DNA of 42,023 nucleotides from a virus: IMG/VR virus record IMGVR_UViG_3300010392_000249, positions 1-42,023 of that record. One strand, written 5' to 3'. Both the position numbers and the translations under genes were made by a program. How positions within the stretch are numbered: position 1 is the stretch's first letter; the number at the start of each line of letters is the position of its first letter. The notes beneath the pieces were generated by a model. That model saw nothing but the letters and a program-made list of their open reading frames with translations. It ran no database searches and had not been told where the DNA came from. Positions 17,771-25,551 of this stretch are shown piece by piece.

Positions 17771-18253
17771 TTACTCTTTGTACTCTGCAAGGATCCTGTT
17801 AGCAAAGAACACCATCTTTTCTGCATCGTACTTACCGTCTTCAAAACCTTGCTTGCCGTTTCCTTGACGAGCACTGGCTCTACGCCACAAAGCCTTTAAC
17901 ATATTTCCTTCAGCAAAGCTTAGATTCAACGCTTCAATGATGTCATTACACTCAGCCACGTAAGGTTCAGTGTCAGGTGTTGTTGGATGATCTACCTTGA
18001 CTTTGTAGTACGGGGAAGAACCACCTGTCAACACCTTGGTGTACGTGATTGGTTCTTCAGGCTTGTCTTGGAACAGGGATGTATCCACGTACAGGCCATG
18101 ATCGCAGTCATTTATTATACAAAGGTCTGCATTTATGTCGTAGGCACAGTTTCTACAAGCTGTCCCGTGTGTTTCCGAATTGAGAACAACATCCTTTCCT
18201 GAAAACTCTCTGAACTGCTCATAGTTCATGAACTTAATTGTTGATTCAGTCAT
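17771..18253 (-). CDS. DUF3310-like protein with N-terminal Cys-rich segment
   Basis: 160 residues from the ATG at 18253; an upstream in-frame start would place the terminator hairpin inside the gene. An N-terminal Cys cluster (CRNCAYDINADLCIINDC) is followed by a C-terminal part starting VDHPTTPDTEPYVAECNDII and containing EGNMLKALWR. This matches the DUF3310 pattern (VxHP ... ECIDxIE ... GNxxKYxWR), which is also related to the C-terminal region of T7 gp1.7, a nucleotide kinase. Its place beside the ribonucleotide reductase fits a role in nucleotide metabolism, but enzymatic activity is not demonstrated by the sequence. It is the last gene of the leftward unit. Confidence 0.65.
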   Translation of the reverse strand: MTESTIKFMNYEQFREFSGKDVVLNSETHGTACRNCAYDINADLCIINDCDHGLYVDTSLFQDKPEEPITYTKVLTGGSSPYYKVKVDHPTTPDTEPYVAECNDIIEALNLSFAEGNMLKALWRRASARQGNGKQGFEDGKYDAEKMVFFANRILAEYKE

Positions 18254-18262
18254 ACTATATCC

Positions 18263-18289
18263 AAAAGAAAAAAAAGGGGCCGAAGCCCC
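18263..18289 (-). terminator. Terminator downstream of the ribonucleotide reductase gene
   Basis: On the minus strand GGGGC-TTCG-GCCCC (18289 to 18276) is followed by TTTTTTTTCTTTT. It lies between the reductase stop and the DUF3310-like gene, which would be expressed by readthrough. Confidence 0.88.
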
Positions 18290-18297
18290 GTGTGTTA

Positions 18298-19191
18298 TCA
18301 GATCTCGCACGTACCACTAGAACATGCCAGTGTTTGAACTGACTCGGTGTTATCTGTACCTCTATCATACACCCCACTGTCTGCCCAGTCAACATCTTTC
18401 GGCATCAAGGAAAGGGTACGTTCGTACTCTTCTTTGGTACACTCGGTGTACGGTGCTTGTTGGTAGGTGTGCTCACTGTAAGGCAAGAAAGAAATACCAC
18501 TGATCTCGTCAAAGTGATTGTACACAAACTGACCAAGCTCAAGGAACTCACTGTCTTTGTAGTAGATCGTTACGCTTGGCTTGTGCTCACACCAGTGACG
18601 TTGATACGCTAACCACAGTTGCACCTGCTCAATGGCCCCTACTTCTTTTGTGACCACTGCACCTTCTGGTGCCTTTTGTGGAAAGCTGAACACGTACTGG
18701 TACTCAGGCTTCATCAAGTCATCCTCACAAGGGAACCCTTTGTCAATCATGAATTGAGCAAGAGGATCCTTCTTGTCTGCTCTTACTGTCCGAATGTAGT
18801 AAGGGGCAAACCGTGGATGAATGCCACTTGCCGAGTCAACCAACTGTGAGACAGTTCCACTTGGCTTGACGCATGTAATAGCCTTACTCTGCTCAACACC
18901 AAGAATCTTTGCCCACCTTTCGTTGACACGCACAGCTTCCAACCGTAGCTCGTCAAGTACCTCACCCAACTTTCCAAGTCCTTGCGCCCCACTGGTGAGG
19001 GAATTGTCACAGATACCTGTGAGGGACACTCCGAGCAAAGCCTCTTCCTTTGTGTTATTCTCCCACACTTTACGCAAGTACCGGAAGTTGGTGAGTGTGG
19101 ATTGCAAAGTCCCAAGGAGAGTAGCAAGGCCAACCTTGCGCTTGAGCGTTTCAACTGTGTCATCATGGCGAATCACTACCTCTGTTAAGTT
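18298..19191 (-). CDS. nrdJ: Class II ribonucleotide reductase, exon 2
   Basis: Codes for residues 339-635: it begins NLTEVVIRHDDTVETLKRK, directly continuing RPHQFC of exon 1. It contains VKPSGTVSQLVDSASGIHPR, the second active-site and substrate-binding region of class II enzymes. The C-terminal tail ACSSGTCEI has the redox Cys pair C628/C633 that is reduced by thioredoxin-type proteins. The ATG at 19194 that opens the apparent ORF is actually the last bases of the intron (its G is the terminal intron base), so this half has no start of its own. Confidence 0.92.
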   Translation of the reverse strand, partial: NLTEVVIRHDDTVETLKRKVGLATLLGTLQSTLTNFRYLRKVWENNTKEEALLGVSLTGICDNSLTSGAQGLGKLGEVLDELRLEAVRVNERWAKILGVEQSKAITCVKPSGTVSQLVDSASGIHPRFAPYYIRTVRADKKDPLAQFMIDKGFPCEDDLMKPEYQYVFSFPQKAPEGAVVTKEVGAIEQVQLWLAYQRHWCEHKPSVTIYYKDSEFLELGQFVYNHFDEISGISFLPYSEHTYQQAPYTECTKEEYERTLSLMPKDVDWADSGVYDRGTDNTESVQTLACSSGTCEI

Positions 19192-19956
19192 CATTTATGT
19201 TCACCACGTTTCGCTACTCCGTGGCAGGTATGTTTGAAAGAATCCACTGTGCAAATCTATGCAGCTCTTCATTACTTGCGTGACATTTCATTGCGTTAGC
19301 CAGTTGACTTATAACTTGAATGTTACCTTTTACGTAACCTTTTGTGTTGTCAATCCTGTCTAACGATGGGGAGTTTCTGTACGCCCCTGACCTTCCGCAA
19401 TTCATGTTAAGAGGTATTCCTAGTACCGGACAGACATCAGGAATAACAATGTCTGAAACCTCTATGTTAAAATCTCTACCAAGTTCTTTAGATCTTTGCT
19501 TGGCCCTCTGGTGCATCTTCCACTCAGGCGTTAGAGACTTAACACGGCTGCTGTTACACGGTTTACACAAGGTCATCTTGCTTGTCTTTTCAAATAGAGA
19601 TCCGCACTTTGTACACTCTCTATGTGTATCACTAACAAGATACCCTTCTCTGTTTCTTTCTAACATTTTTAACACCTTTGAATTATGTAATACCCGCAGT
19701 ATAACATAATTAATTTACGGTGTAAACCTTCTGCAAGTTTCCATGCAGATCAGACTATATCATCACCCAACATAGGTTGGGGCAGGGCACTTCCACTCGC
19801 TTGAGTGTACGGGATTCATCTACTAACGTGAGTCGGTATTCCCTAGTCGTTGAACCTTCCGATCCCTCGCGGGAAAGGCTTGGCTGCTGATTACCTTATG
19901 CTTACGCACTTAGGCTTCCCAGACAATTCACCCTGTTTTACTTCTGCTAACTATTA
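19192..19956 (-). ncRNA. Group I self-splicing intron in nrdJ
   Basis: A 765-nt insert between Cys338 and Asn339 codons. P1 is seen directly: the 5' exon end TTCTGT pairs with GCAGAA in the intron, ending in the required U-G wobble at the splice site. P10 is possible between intron AGUU and the first exon-2 bases AACU. The last intron base is G. Conserved core elements in order: Q-like AATCAGCAGCCAAG (19892-19879), R-like GTTCAACGACTAGG (19855-19842) and S-like GATGATATAGTCTGA (19764-19750). P7 can form between CGACTA and TAGTC. The HNH gene lies 3' of the core. This is the group IA-type pattern. Confidence 0.9.
19214..19666 (-). CDS. Intron-encoded HNH homing endonuclease
   Basis: 150 residues from the ATG at 19666, with an AAAGG site 7-8 bases upstream (a GTG nine bases earlier is possible). 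Two zinc-type Cys pairs, C18/C21 and C34/C37, precede a C-terminal nuclease motif with CPVLGIPL and SPSLDRIDNTKGYVKGNIQV, the HNH variant common in phage homing enzymes. It lies wholly within the group I intron, so its likely role is intron homing into intronless nrdJ copies. The codon use (AT-rich, AGA, TCT) differs from the flanking exons, as expected for a mobile gene. Confidence 0.85.
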   Translation of the reverse strand: MLERNREGYLVSDTHRECTKCGSLFEKTSKMTLCKPCNSSRVKSLTPEWKMHQRAKQRSKELGRDFNIEVSDIVIPDVCPVLGIPLNMNCGRSGAYRNSPSLDRIDNTKGYVKGNIQVISQLANAMKCHASNEELHRFAQWILSNIPATE

Positions 19957-20970
19957 ACAGAATTGATGTGGTCGTAGAATGATCTCTGAACACGGGTTAG
20001 TACCGAACTCATACGTAGCATCCCGGCGACCATTCTTGGCTGCTGCCTTCTGGCTTGCAACACGAGAGAAGATACCTCGCTCACCAGAGTACGACTGGTA
20101 CAAACTTGTCCACTCTTGCATGAACGTAGACAAGGAAGGCTTGGACTCGTACACTGCACTGTTGTTAGCCAACGCACGTTGTCCGTTTTCTTGCCACCAC
20201 TGACCAGACTTGCACACACGGATGTCGTCATCCCCAAGATCAGACAGAGAGATCAACGCTGAACGGCGTACACCACCCACAACCACGATGTCTGCAATCT
20301 TGCACACCAAGTCGTGACATTCAATCGGTGTCAGCTTACGGCCAGCAGCACCTTTCAACAGATCAACAGAGAATTGAAACAGATCAACCAAAGGTTTAGG
20401 GCCACTGGCACGACCACCAAACGTCTTCAGTCGGGCACCAGATGGGCGTACCTTGGACACATCCCACGAAGGGATCTTACCGGCCCACAACAAGGCCAAC
20501 AACTCACGGAAGGCAGAGGCCCAACCGATCTTGCTGTCACCCACTACGATGGTTGTGTCAGTCTTGTGAAAGCTATCTGCTACAACGGGCAGCTTGTTGG
20601 TGTACTTGGATTCAACAGAGAACCCAACACCTGTACCACACATCAAGATGTACAAGATCTCGTCAAAGTCACGGACAGATTCTACTGTGGTGTAAGAACA
20701 GTTGAATGCAGCTACCTCGTCACGATCAAGAGCCTTGCCTGCTGTCATCAACGTGCGCATGGAAGGCATAACTTCAAGGTTCAGGATGGCTTCACGCAGT
20801 TCTTGTAACGTAGAAGGGTTTACTTTGGTTGGGAAACGTCCCTTCCAGAAGTTGATAAGGCGATCCACTGTTTCTTCCCAAGTCTCACGGCGACCAAGGG
20901 TGTCGTTGAATCGGGAGTAGCGGGACAGATGAATGTACTTCTGAAAATCGGTAGGTAGTTTGTGTGTCAT
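19957..20970 (-). CDS. nrdJ: Class II (B12-dependent) ribonucleotide reductase, exon 1
   Basis: Codes for residues 1-338 of a monomeric adenosylcobalamin-dependent ribonucleoside-triphosphate reductase, which makes dNTPs for phage replication. Visible family features: EVMPSMRTLMTAG, the substrate-site segment AAFNCSYTTVE, LMCGTGVGFSVE, and the active-site loop GTNPCSEIIL with N325, C327 and E329. The exon ends at C338 (TGT, base 19957) and the frame stops at once in the intron. Joined to exon 2 the protein is 635 residues. The gene is flanked by terminators on both sides and has a GATAACNGTTATC palindrome just before its ATG. Confidence 0.92.
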
Positions 20971-20973
20971 AAT

Positions 20974-20986
20974 GATAACAGTTATC
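20974..20986. repeat. Palindrome GATAACAGTTATC before nrdJ
   Basis: Perfect copy of the GATAACNGTTATC repeat, 4 bases upstream of the nrdJ ATG and overlapping the only GGAG ribosome-binding site. A protein bound here, or a hairpin, would directly affect nrdJ translation or transcription. Confidence 0.85.
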
Positions 20987-21000
20987 TCCGTGTAGTTTGT

Positions 21001-21030
21001 GAAAGAAAAATCCCCACCGAAGTGAGGATT
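21001..21030 (-). terminator. Terminator/attenuator in the nrdJ leader
   Basis: On the minus strand AATCCTCAC-TTCG-GTGGGGATT (21030 to 21009, one G-U pair) is followed by TTTTCTTTC. It lies between the metallophosphoesterase stop and nrdJ, and downstream of a candidate promoter (21077-21049), so it may act as an attenuator. Confidence 0.75.
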
Positions 21031-21048
21031 TATTGTTGTTGGACTATC

Positions 21049-21077
21049 AGTGTATCAGGTTTACAGGTACCTGTCAA
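21049..21077 (-). promoter_or_regulatory. Candidate promoter for nrdJ
   Basis: On the minus strand TTGACA (21077-21072), a 17-base spacer and TACACT (21054-21049) with an upstream TG (extended -10). It overlaps the 3' end of the metallophosphoesterase gene. The start point would be near 21042, ahead of the hairpin terminator at 21030-21001. Confidence 0.5.
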
Positions 21078-21861
21078 GAAGATAATCAAGACTGAAAAAG
21101 GCTGGCTCGGCTGACCCGTCCTCTACTTCGTGCAGCATTGTAAGGCCAGACCACCAAGCGTGAGAAGATCCTTTGGCGTAGCTGTGATCTCCTTCATCGT
21201 AGCAACCAAGCACCAGACCGAATCGTTTACGGCCAGTGATGTCAGTTGTCTCCCAGTAGTTACGAAGGTGAGAGTGACCTGCCACACAACTCATGTAGTT
21301 CTTCTTGACCAGATGAGCAGCAGCGTAATCACCACTGATCGGCCTACCCATCAACCCACTGGTGAAGTAGTGCTGAAAGCAGATGTTGTGCAGCTTCAAA
21401 GGTTGAAGGAACGGTGTCACCTGCCAACCAAACTCTTCGTAACGCAGGTCGTGGAAACCAACGTGGTCAATCAACTCAGGGTTCTGGTTAGCGTACCTAA
21501 TGATACGTTCTTCGTGATTACCCATTACCATGTGGAACTCTGGATTCCACCGCTTCTTTTTGTTGGTCGTCAACCTTTGCTGTTCCTCTCTGACTGGTGA
21601 GAAGATACGTTGCTGTGCATCCCACACTGATTGAAGGTCTTCGTGGTATCGCTTACCTTCTGCCTTTCCAGTTCCTTTGTCGTATGAAGACAAGCTACCC
21701 ATATCAGCAAAATCCCCAATGCACACCACAATGTCAGGTCGTTTGTCCACAATAAAATTGCCAAGAGCAGTGAACCTCCGATTGCTAACATCAGGTCTAG
21801 CATGAGGATCACCGATGCAAAGAATCTTTGGTCGTTTCGCATTTTGATTACTCTTTCCCAT
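21061..21861 (-). CDS. Calcineurin-like metallophosphoesterase
   Basis: 266 residues from the ATG at 21861, which overlaps the end of the endonuclease I gene. All signatures of the two-metal phosphoesterase fold are present: G17-D18-P19-H20, G49-D50-F51, G114-N115-H116-E117 and a late GHSH. Substrates of the family include nucleic acids, cyclic nucleotides and phosphoproteins; which applies here cannot be read from the sequence. It stands between endonuclease I and nrdJ in the replication block, so a nucleic-acid or nucleotide substrate is a reasonable guess. The stop is followed by the nrdJ promoter and terminator region. Confidence 0.82.
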   Translation of the reverse strand: MGKSNQNAKRPKILCIGDPHARPDVSNRRFTALGNFIVDKRPDIVVCIGDFADMGSLSSYDKGTGKAEGKRYHEDLQSVWDAQQRIFSPVREEQQRLTTNKKKRWNPEFHMVMGNHEERIIRYANQNPELIDHVGFHDLRYEEFGWQVTPFLQPLKLHNICFQHYFTSGLMGRPISGDYAAAHLVKKNYMSCVAGHSHLRNYWETTDITGRKRFGLVLGCYDEGDHSYAKGSSHAWWSGLTMLHEVEDGSAEPAFFSLDYLLDRYL

Positions 21862-22243
21862 CAAGTATGTCCTTAATTGATAACCACTCAAACCCGTTCT
21901 TCTCTGCCCACTGTGCATACGATTGCGAGTTAGGTGCTTTTGTTAGTTTGTTGTACGGTGCTTGGAACACAAGAACAATCCGTTGATCTGGATACGCCCT
22001 ACGCACAGCCAACATCTTCTTCCTGTCAACAGCCGTGAACCTTCCCTTTGTTTCGTACCAAGTCTTACCGTCTGGTGTAACGAAGTCAGGTGTGTACTTC
22101 CTTTCTTCCTCTACCTTGTACACAAAAGCCTTTGGTTCGTACAAAAGGTGTGGCCGTAGCTCTTGGAATCGCTGCTCAAAACCGGATCGAAACCCGGCTT
22201 GAACAGCTTTCCGTCTGGTGTGAGACAGCTTAGGCCTCGCCAT
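21848..22243 (-). CDS. Endonuclease I, Holliday-junction resolvase (T7 gp3-like)
   Basis: 131 residues from the ATG at 22243 (MARPKLS); in-frame ATG/GTG-type starts at 22249 and 22261 would add 2-6 residues. Conserved catalytic residues of T7 endonuclease I are visible: E23 in GFEQRF, D53 in YTPDF, and E64/K66 in YETKG. The motifs DRKKM and YAQWAEKNGF are also typical. The enzyme resolves branched DNA and helps degrade host DNA. It overlaps the small gene upstream and the metallophosphoesterase downstream, so these are translationally coupled. Confidence 0.9.
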   Translation of the reverse strand: MARPKLSHTRRKAVQAGFRSGFEQRFQELRPHLLYEPKAFVYKVEEERKYTPDFVTPDGKTWYETKGRFTAVDRKKMLAVRRAYPDQRIVLVFQAPYNKLTKAPNSQSYAQWAEKNGFEWLSIKDILDGKE

Positions 22244-22424
22244 TGTCATCACCAAAGTCAAGGCTAAGTTGAATGTTGTTTTCTTTCAACAAATCTTGAG
22301 CTACCTCAAACAAAGCAGAAGCAACAGCCATAAGTGTAGATGCCTCTACCTTACGGGCGAAGTCAAGGTGACTTTCGTTAGGGTTCTGTTGGTACAGCGA
22401 ATGGATAAGTTCATCTGACAACAT
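22230..22424 (-). CDS. Small hypothetical protein before endonuclease I
   Basis: 64 residues, acidic, helical, ending LSLDFGDDNGEA. A good AAAGGAGA ribosome-binding site precedes the ATG. It overlaps the endonuclease I start (coupling). No recognised domain. Confidence 0.7.
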   Translation of the reverse strand: MLSDELIHSLYQQNPNESHLDFARKVEASTLMAVASALFEVAQDLLKENNIQLSLDFGDDNGEA

Positions 22425-22448
22425 GGTTGTCTCCTTTTAAAAATGTGA

Positions 22449-23117
22449 TTAGTTGATCTCGTCAACAAGACCAGCTTCAAGGGCACCTTCAGCATCAAAC
22501 CAGATGTCTCGGCGTTGTTTGAAGAAGTCATCCCAGATCTTTCGATCCTTTCCTGTACGCTGGACAAGGATTTTGATGATGGTTTCTTCAAATCGTTTGA
22601 CCAGTTCAACTGTATCTTCCACTTCAAACGCACTGCCTACTGCACCAAAGGCTGCTCGGTGTAGCATGATGAAAGATGTTGGGCCGATCTCTCGTTTGTC
22701 AGCAGCTTGCAACAAAATAGCTGCCATTGAACAAGCGTTACCACGTACACGGATAGTCAAGTGGTGTCCGTCACGGCGTAGCTTGGTAAGCTCATCGAAC
22801 AGAGCAAACCCTTCTACAATCTCACCACCGGGACTGTTCAACTCAAGAGTCAAAGGTTGTCCGGGATTCATGCGTGACCACCTGCGAAACGTAGCAGTGT
22901 AGTTACAACGAGATACATCGGTTACTGGTTCGTCAAAGACAAGGTAGTTATTCTTGAAGTCAACAGACCCACCGAAGTCGTAGTTGTACTTTTCCTTCTT
23001 CAACTCAAGCTGGCTCAACTCGTGTTCAACTACGTTGAGTGCAGCCTCGGTGTTCTCGGTCAGTACCTTGGCTTGGTTCAGTTCGATCTCTGACTTTTCT
23101 TTTAGTGACAGTGGCAT
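22449..23117 (-). CDS. ClpP-like serine protease
   Basis: 222 residues. An N-terminal coiled coil (1-45) precedes a ClpP/crotonase-type protease domain. The oxyanion/strand segment NSPGGEIVEG (94-103), the nucleophile S130 in NACSMAA, H153 in FIMLHRA and D204 in RRDIWF-DAEGALEAGLVDEI form the expected Ser-His-Asp triad. In phages such enzymes are usually prohead proteases within the head operon; here the gene sits on the opposite strand between the exonuclease and endonuclease I. A role in host or phage regulatory protein turnover is possible but unproved. The AGGAG site is 7 bases before the ATG. Confidence 0.85.
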   Translation of the reverse strand: MPLSLKEKSEIELNQAKVLTENTEAALNVVEHELSQLELKKEKYNYDFGGSVDFKNNYLVFDEPVTDVSRCNYTATFRRWSRMNPGQPLTLELNSPGGEIVEGFALFDELTKLRRDGHHLTIRVRGNACSMAAILLQAADKREIGPTSFIMLHRAAFGAVGSAFEVEDTVELVKRFEETIIKILVQRTGKDRKIWDDFFKQRRDIWFDAEGALEAGLVDEIN

Positions 23118-23119
23118 AA

Positions 23120-23989
23120 TTACTCCTGTAAGTGTTTACGGAAACCTTCGATTGTCCACAAAGGCTCTTTCTTATTTCTCTTGATCCACAAGAGCTGGCC
23201 TTGTTCTTCAACGTATTCTTTATTGTACCCTTTTTCTTCGTACAATGCAAGTGCTGATTCAAAGAAAGACCAGTTGTATTCGGCAGGTGTTGTAAGAGCA
23301 GAAGTCAACTCACTGGCTTCTTTGTACAACTTCTCAGCACCCTTCCAACCCATGCCCTTCATGCCGGGGATGTTGTCGGTTGTGTCACCAGTGAGAAGCT
23401 GCATGATGAAGAACCTGTCACCATCTGCTTTATTGACCTTGTACTTCTTACCAAGGTTCCAGTCGTAGTGAAGACCGGGTACTTGGTTCAAGTCTTTGTC
23501 AATGGTACAGATGACGTTGTGTGTATCTTGTGTGGCAAGAATACCCATCATGTCGTCTGCTTCCATACCGTCTACAACTTCAGCACCTACCTTGTTCAAG
23601 TACCAATCCTTTACCAAAGCGTAATGCACTGGCTTGTCTTGGGTACGGTTGCCTTTGTACGGTTTGGTTACAGCCACTTGCTCCCTGTAGTTACCTTCAC
23701 CTGTCAGGTACGCTTGATACTCTGTTGTACCTAGCTCGTTCAAGATAGCTTCGAAGTTGTTACGAGCAATGGACAAAGCTGCTGACTCAGGAAGTACATC
23801 CAACCAAGGTGTGATCTCACACTCCTTTTTGTCCACACCTTCAACCTTCAGGTACTCATCCCTGTCCTTTGCGTCCATGAAAGTCAGCACAGCAGTAGAA
23901 CCCGGCAGGGTTACATCGTACCGGGTCTTCTGTGCACCGAACGCACTGGCATACACCAGCACGTCACAGTCAATGATTGCAGTAAGCAT
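23120..23989 (-). CDS. 5'-3' exonuclease (T7 gp6-like, FEN family)
   Basis: 289 residues from the ATG at 23989 (TGATG overlap with the upstream gene). Acidic metal ligands of the 5'-nuclease family are visible: D7 and D9 in IIDCDVLVYA, the cluster DGMEADD, TIDKDLNQ, and GDTTDNIPGMKGMGWKGAEKL (helix-hairpin-helix-type DNA-binding turn, read in two parts). In T7 the homologue removes RNA primers and degrades host DNA for nucleotide reuse. Its neighbours (SSB, polymerase, endonuclease I) fit that role. Confidence 0.9.
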   Translation of the reverse strand: MLTAIIDCDVLVYASAFGAQKTRYDVTLPGSTAVLTFMDAKDRDEYLKVEGVDKKECEITPWLDVLPESAALSIARNNFEAILNELGTTEYQAYLTGEGNYREQVAVTKPYKGNRTQDKPVHYALVKDWYLNKVGAEVVDGMEADDMMGILATQDTHNVICTIDKDLNQVPGLHYDWNLGKKYKVNKADGDRFFIMQLLTGDTTDNIPGMKGMGWKGAEKLYKEASELTSALTTPAEYNWSFFESALALYEEKGYNKEYVEEQGQLLWIKRNKKEPLWTIEGFRKHLQE

Positions 23990-24252
23990 CACAGCCCCTC
24001 TTCACGTTCGATTGAATCTGGTTCCCAGTAGTCATCATCAGGCTTGGTAATACCAAGACGATCAGCGTATATCTGTGCTTGTGCTTGGTTAAGTCGGGCT
24101 TGATAGGCCAACACTTCCATGTCCTTTGTCATGGCTGCTACCTGTGCAGTCAACTCTTGCACTTGTTTGTACATCTTGAAGTTGTCAGATTCCAACGAAT
24201 CAAGATACTCTTGTCCCACCTCAACAACTGCTTGCTCTTTCATCTTACCCAT
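23989..24252 (-). CDS. Small coiled-coil hypothetical protein
   Basis: 87 residues from the ATG at 24252 (an ATG at 24243 is also possible). A GAGGTG site lies in the end of the upstream gene. The middle (about 15-65) is a predicted coiled coil rich in Gln, Leu and Ala. The C-terminus is acidic. No domain recognised. It overlaps the exonuclease start. Confidence 0.65.
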   Translation of the reverse strand: MGKMKEQAVVEVGQEYLDSLESDNFKMYKQVQELTAQVAAMTKDMEVLAYQARLNQAQAQIYADRLGITKPDDDYWEPDSIEREEGL

Positions 24253-24253
24253 C

Positions 24254-24532
24254 TCACACCTCGTCATCATTTTGAAACAGTTGGATGTACAACGGCTTGG
24301 CTACACCATCTACAATCTCCATACACACCAACAAATCTTTTCGTGCTTGTTGGCAAATCGGTATCTCTACATTATCAGGTACGTTGTCTACTGTCAACAC
24401 TTGCTTAGTGCCATCAGCCATCAACACAGGAACTTCCACTGTTCGGGCCATAGCATTACCTACGTAACCAAACATAAACAAAGCAAACACAACGAACACA
24501 ACACGCAAAACTATCCGGGCTATGGTATCCAT
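24254..24532 (-). CDS. Small exported or membrane-anchored protein
   Basis: 92 residues. Residues 6-27 form a hydrophobic segment (IVLRVVFVVFALFMFGYVG) ending near AMA-R, which could be a signal peptide with cleavage after AMA, or a membrane anchor. The remainder is soluble with three Cys residues (two in ICQQ and LLVC). A GGAGG site precedes the ATG directly after a terminator. A periplasmic or inner-membrane role is likely; function unknown. Confidence 0.68.
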   Translation of the reverse strand: MDTIARIVLRVVFVVFALFMFGYVGNAMARTVEVPVLMADGTKQVLTVDNVPDNVEIPICQQARKDLLVCMEIVDGVAKPLYIQLFQNDDEV

Positions 24533-24541
24533 AAAGCCTCC

Positions 24542-24577
24542 AAAAAAGAAAAAAGCCCGTAGGTTTAAAGTACGGGC
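24542..24577 (-). terminator. Rho-independent terminator upstream of the exported-protein gene
   Basis: On the minus strand GCCCGTA (24577-24571), a 9-base loop, TACGGGC (24561-24555), then TTTTTTCTTTTTT. It ends the transcript of the SSB and 65-aa membrane-protein genes, or reduces readthrough to the exonuclease block. Confidence 0.85.
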
Positions 24578-24609
24578 TAAAAAGGTTACACACTTAAAAG
24601 GGAGAATTA

Positions 24610-24807
24610 CTAACTTACTACTTGCGCCACAACTTCAGCAAACAAACACACTACAGAACCAAACACAAACAAAGGAACCAAGTACAACTGCTGGAACCTG
24701 TCGATCTTATCGGGGTACAGATCAAACACTTGTGCTACACGAGACACCACAGCACAGAACGTGATGGCTACAAGAGAAAGCAAGAACAACAAAATAAAAG
24801 TAGACAT
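24610..24807 (-). CDS. Small membrane protein with two transmembrane segments
   Basis: 65 residues: hydrophobic segments at about 3-24 and 42-64, separated by a short polar loop (DLYPDKIDRFQQ). The AAGGAT site precedes the ATG. It follows SSB, separated by a GATAACNGTTATC palindrome. Function unknown; small inner-membrane proteins in this part of phage genomes may alter the host membrane or act in superinfection exclusion, which is speculation here. Confidence 0.65.
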   Translation of the reverse strand: MSTFILLFLLSLVAITFCAVVSRVAQVFDLYPDKIDRFQQLYLVPLFVFGSVVCLFAEVVAQVVS

Positions 24808-24823
24808 GGTTAAATCCTTTGGT

Positions 24824-24836
24824 GATAACAGTTATC
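24824..24836. repeat. Palindrome GATAACAGTTATC after SSB
   Basis: Perfect copy. Its right edge supplies the SSB stop codon (TGA on the minus strand), and it lies between SSB and the 65-aa membrane-protein gene. Confidence 0.85.
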
Positions 24837-25533
24837 AGAATGGAACATCATCATCGAAGTCAGCAACAGACAGAACTTTCTTTTCTTCTTGTGGTTCTGG
24901 CTCTTCCTCTGGCTCTGGTGGTTGAGGTTCAGGGGGAAGTGTTGGCTTCTTCTTTGGTGCTGCCTTTGGCTTGTCTTCTTGCACACCGTAAGAACCATCC
25001 ATGATAGACACGAAGTTATCTTCCAAGTGCTTTGACAGACGCAAGATAGAGATGGCCTTGGCTTCAAGAACAGAAGCAGTGATAGGCTTACCATCTGCCA
25101 CTGCCAGTTGCACAGCGTTGTTGATAGCGTGACCTACTTTGATACCGGCTTCGTAAGGTGCCTTGGTACCACCAGTTGAACCACCACTTGCAGGTTTAGC
25201 TGCTGGTGCTTGCGACTTAGCTTGGGGCTTGGCTTGTTGTTGCGCTTGACCTGTACCCTTTGCAACGAGCTTGATGCCTGACGACTTGGCGTTGAAGTAC
25301 GTCTTGCCGTTGTACTCTGTCTCATCGTAGAAGAACTCAATCTCGTCACCCTCTGCCAACTTAACGTAGTCAGCACCTTTCTTGATGTTGATGGTATCGC
25401 CTTTGGATTTACCAAGGCCAAACCAACGATCATCATTCTCAAGTTTGAACGACTTGAGCATGGTGTTGCCGTAGTTATCCGGTGTGGTTTCTTTGATGTT
25501 GATACGGGCAATAATGCCTGAAGCTGCTGCCAT
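24835..25533 (-). CDS. Single-stranded DNA-binding protein
   Basis: 232 residues. An N-terminal OB-fold-like beta domain (about 1-95) is followed by a Gln/Ala/Pro-rich linker. A helical segment follows (about 130-185), then a Pro/Glu-rich stretch and an acidic tail ending DFDDDVPF, closely matching the interaction tail of SSB proteins (DDDIPF). T7 gp2.5 likewise uses an acidic C-terminus to bind polymerase and primase-helicase. AAGGAG precedes the ATG. The gene sits just downstream of DNA polymerase. Confidence 0.82.
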   Translation of the reverse strand: MAAASGIIARINIKETTPDNYGNTMLKSFKLENDDRWFGLGKSKGDTINIKKGADYVKLAEGDEIEFFYDETEYNGKTYFNAKSSGIKLVAKGTGQAQQQAKPQAKSQAPAAKPASGGSTGGTKAPYEAGIKVGHAINNAVQLAVADGKPITASVLEAKAISILRLSKHLEDNFVSIMDGSYGVQEDKPKAAPKKKPTLPPEPQPPEPEEEPEPQEEKKVLSVADFDDDVPF

Positions 25534-25551
25534 GTTTGTATTCTCCTTGGT

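Noticed and set aside
19195-19956. Interpretation of the nrdJ halves as two separate reductase genes
   Set aside because: The second half lacks a start with a ribosome-binding site, and the break has full group I intron features with exact codon continuity.
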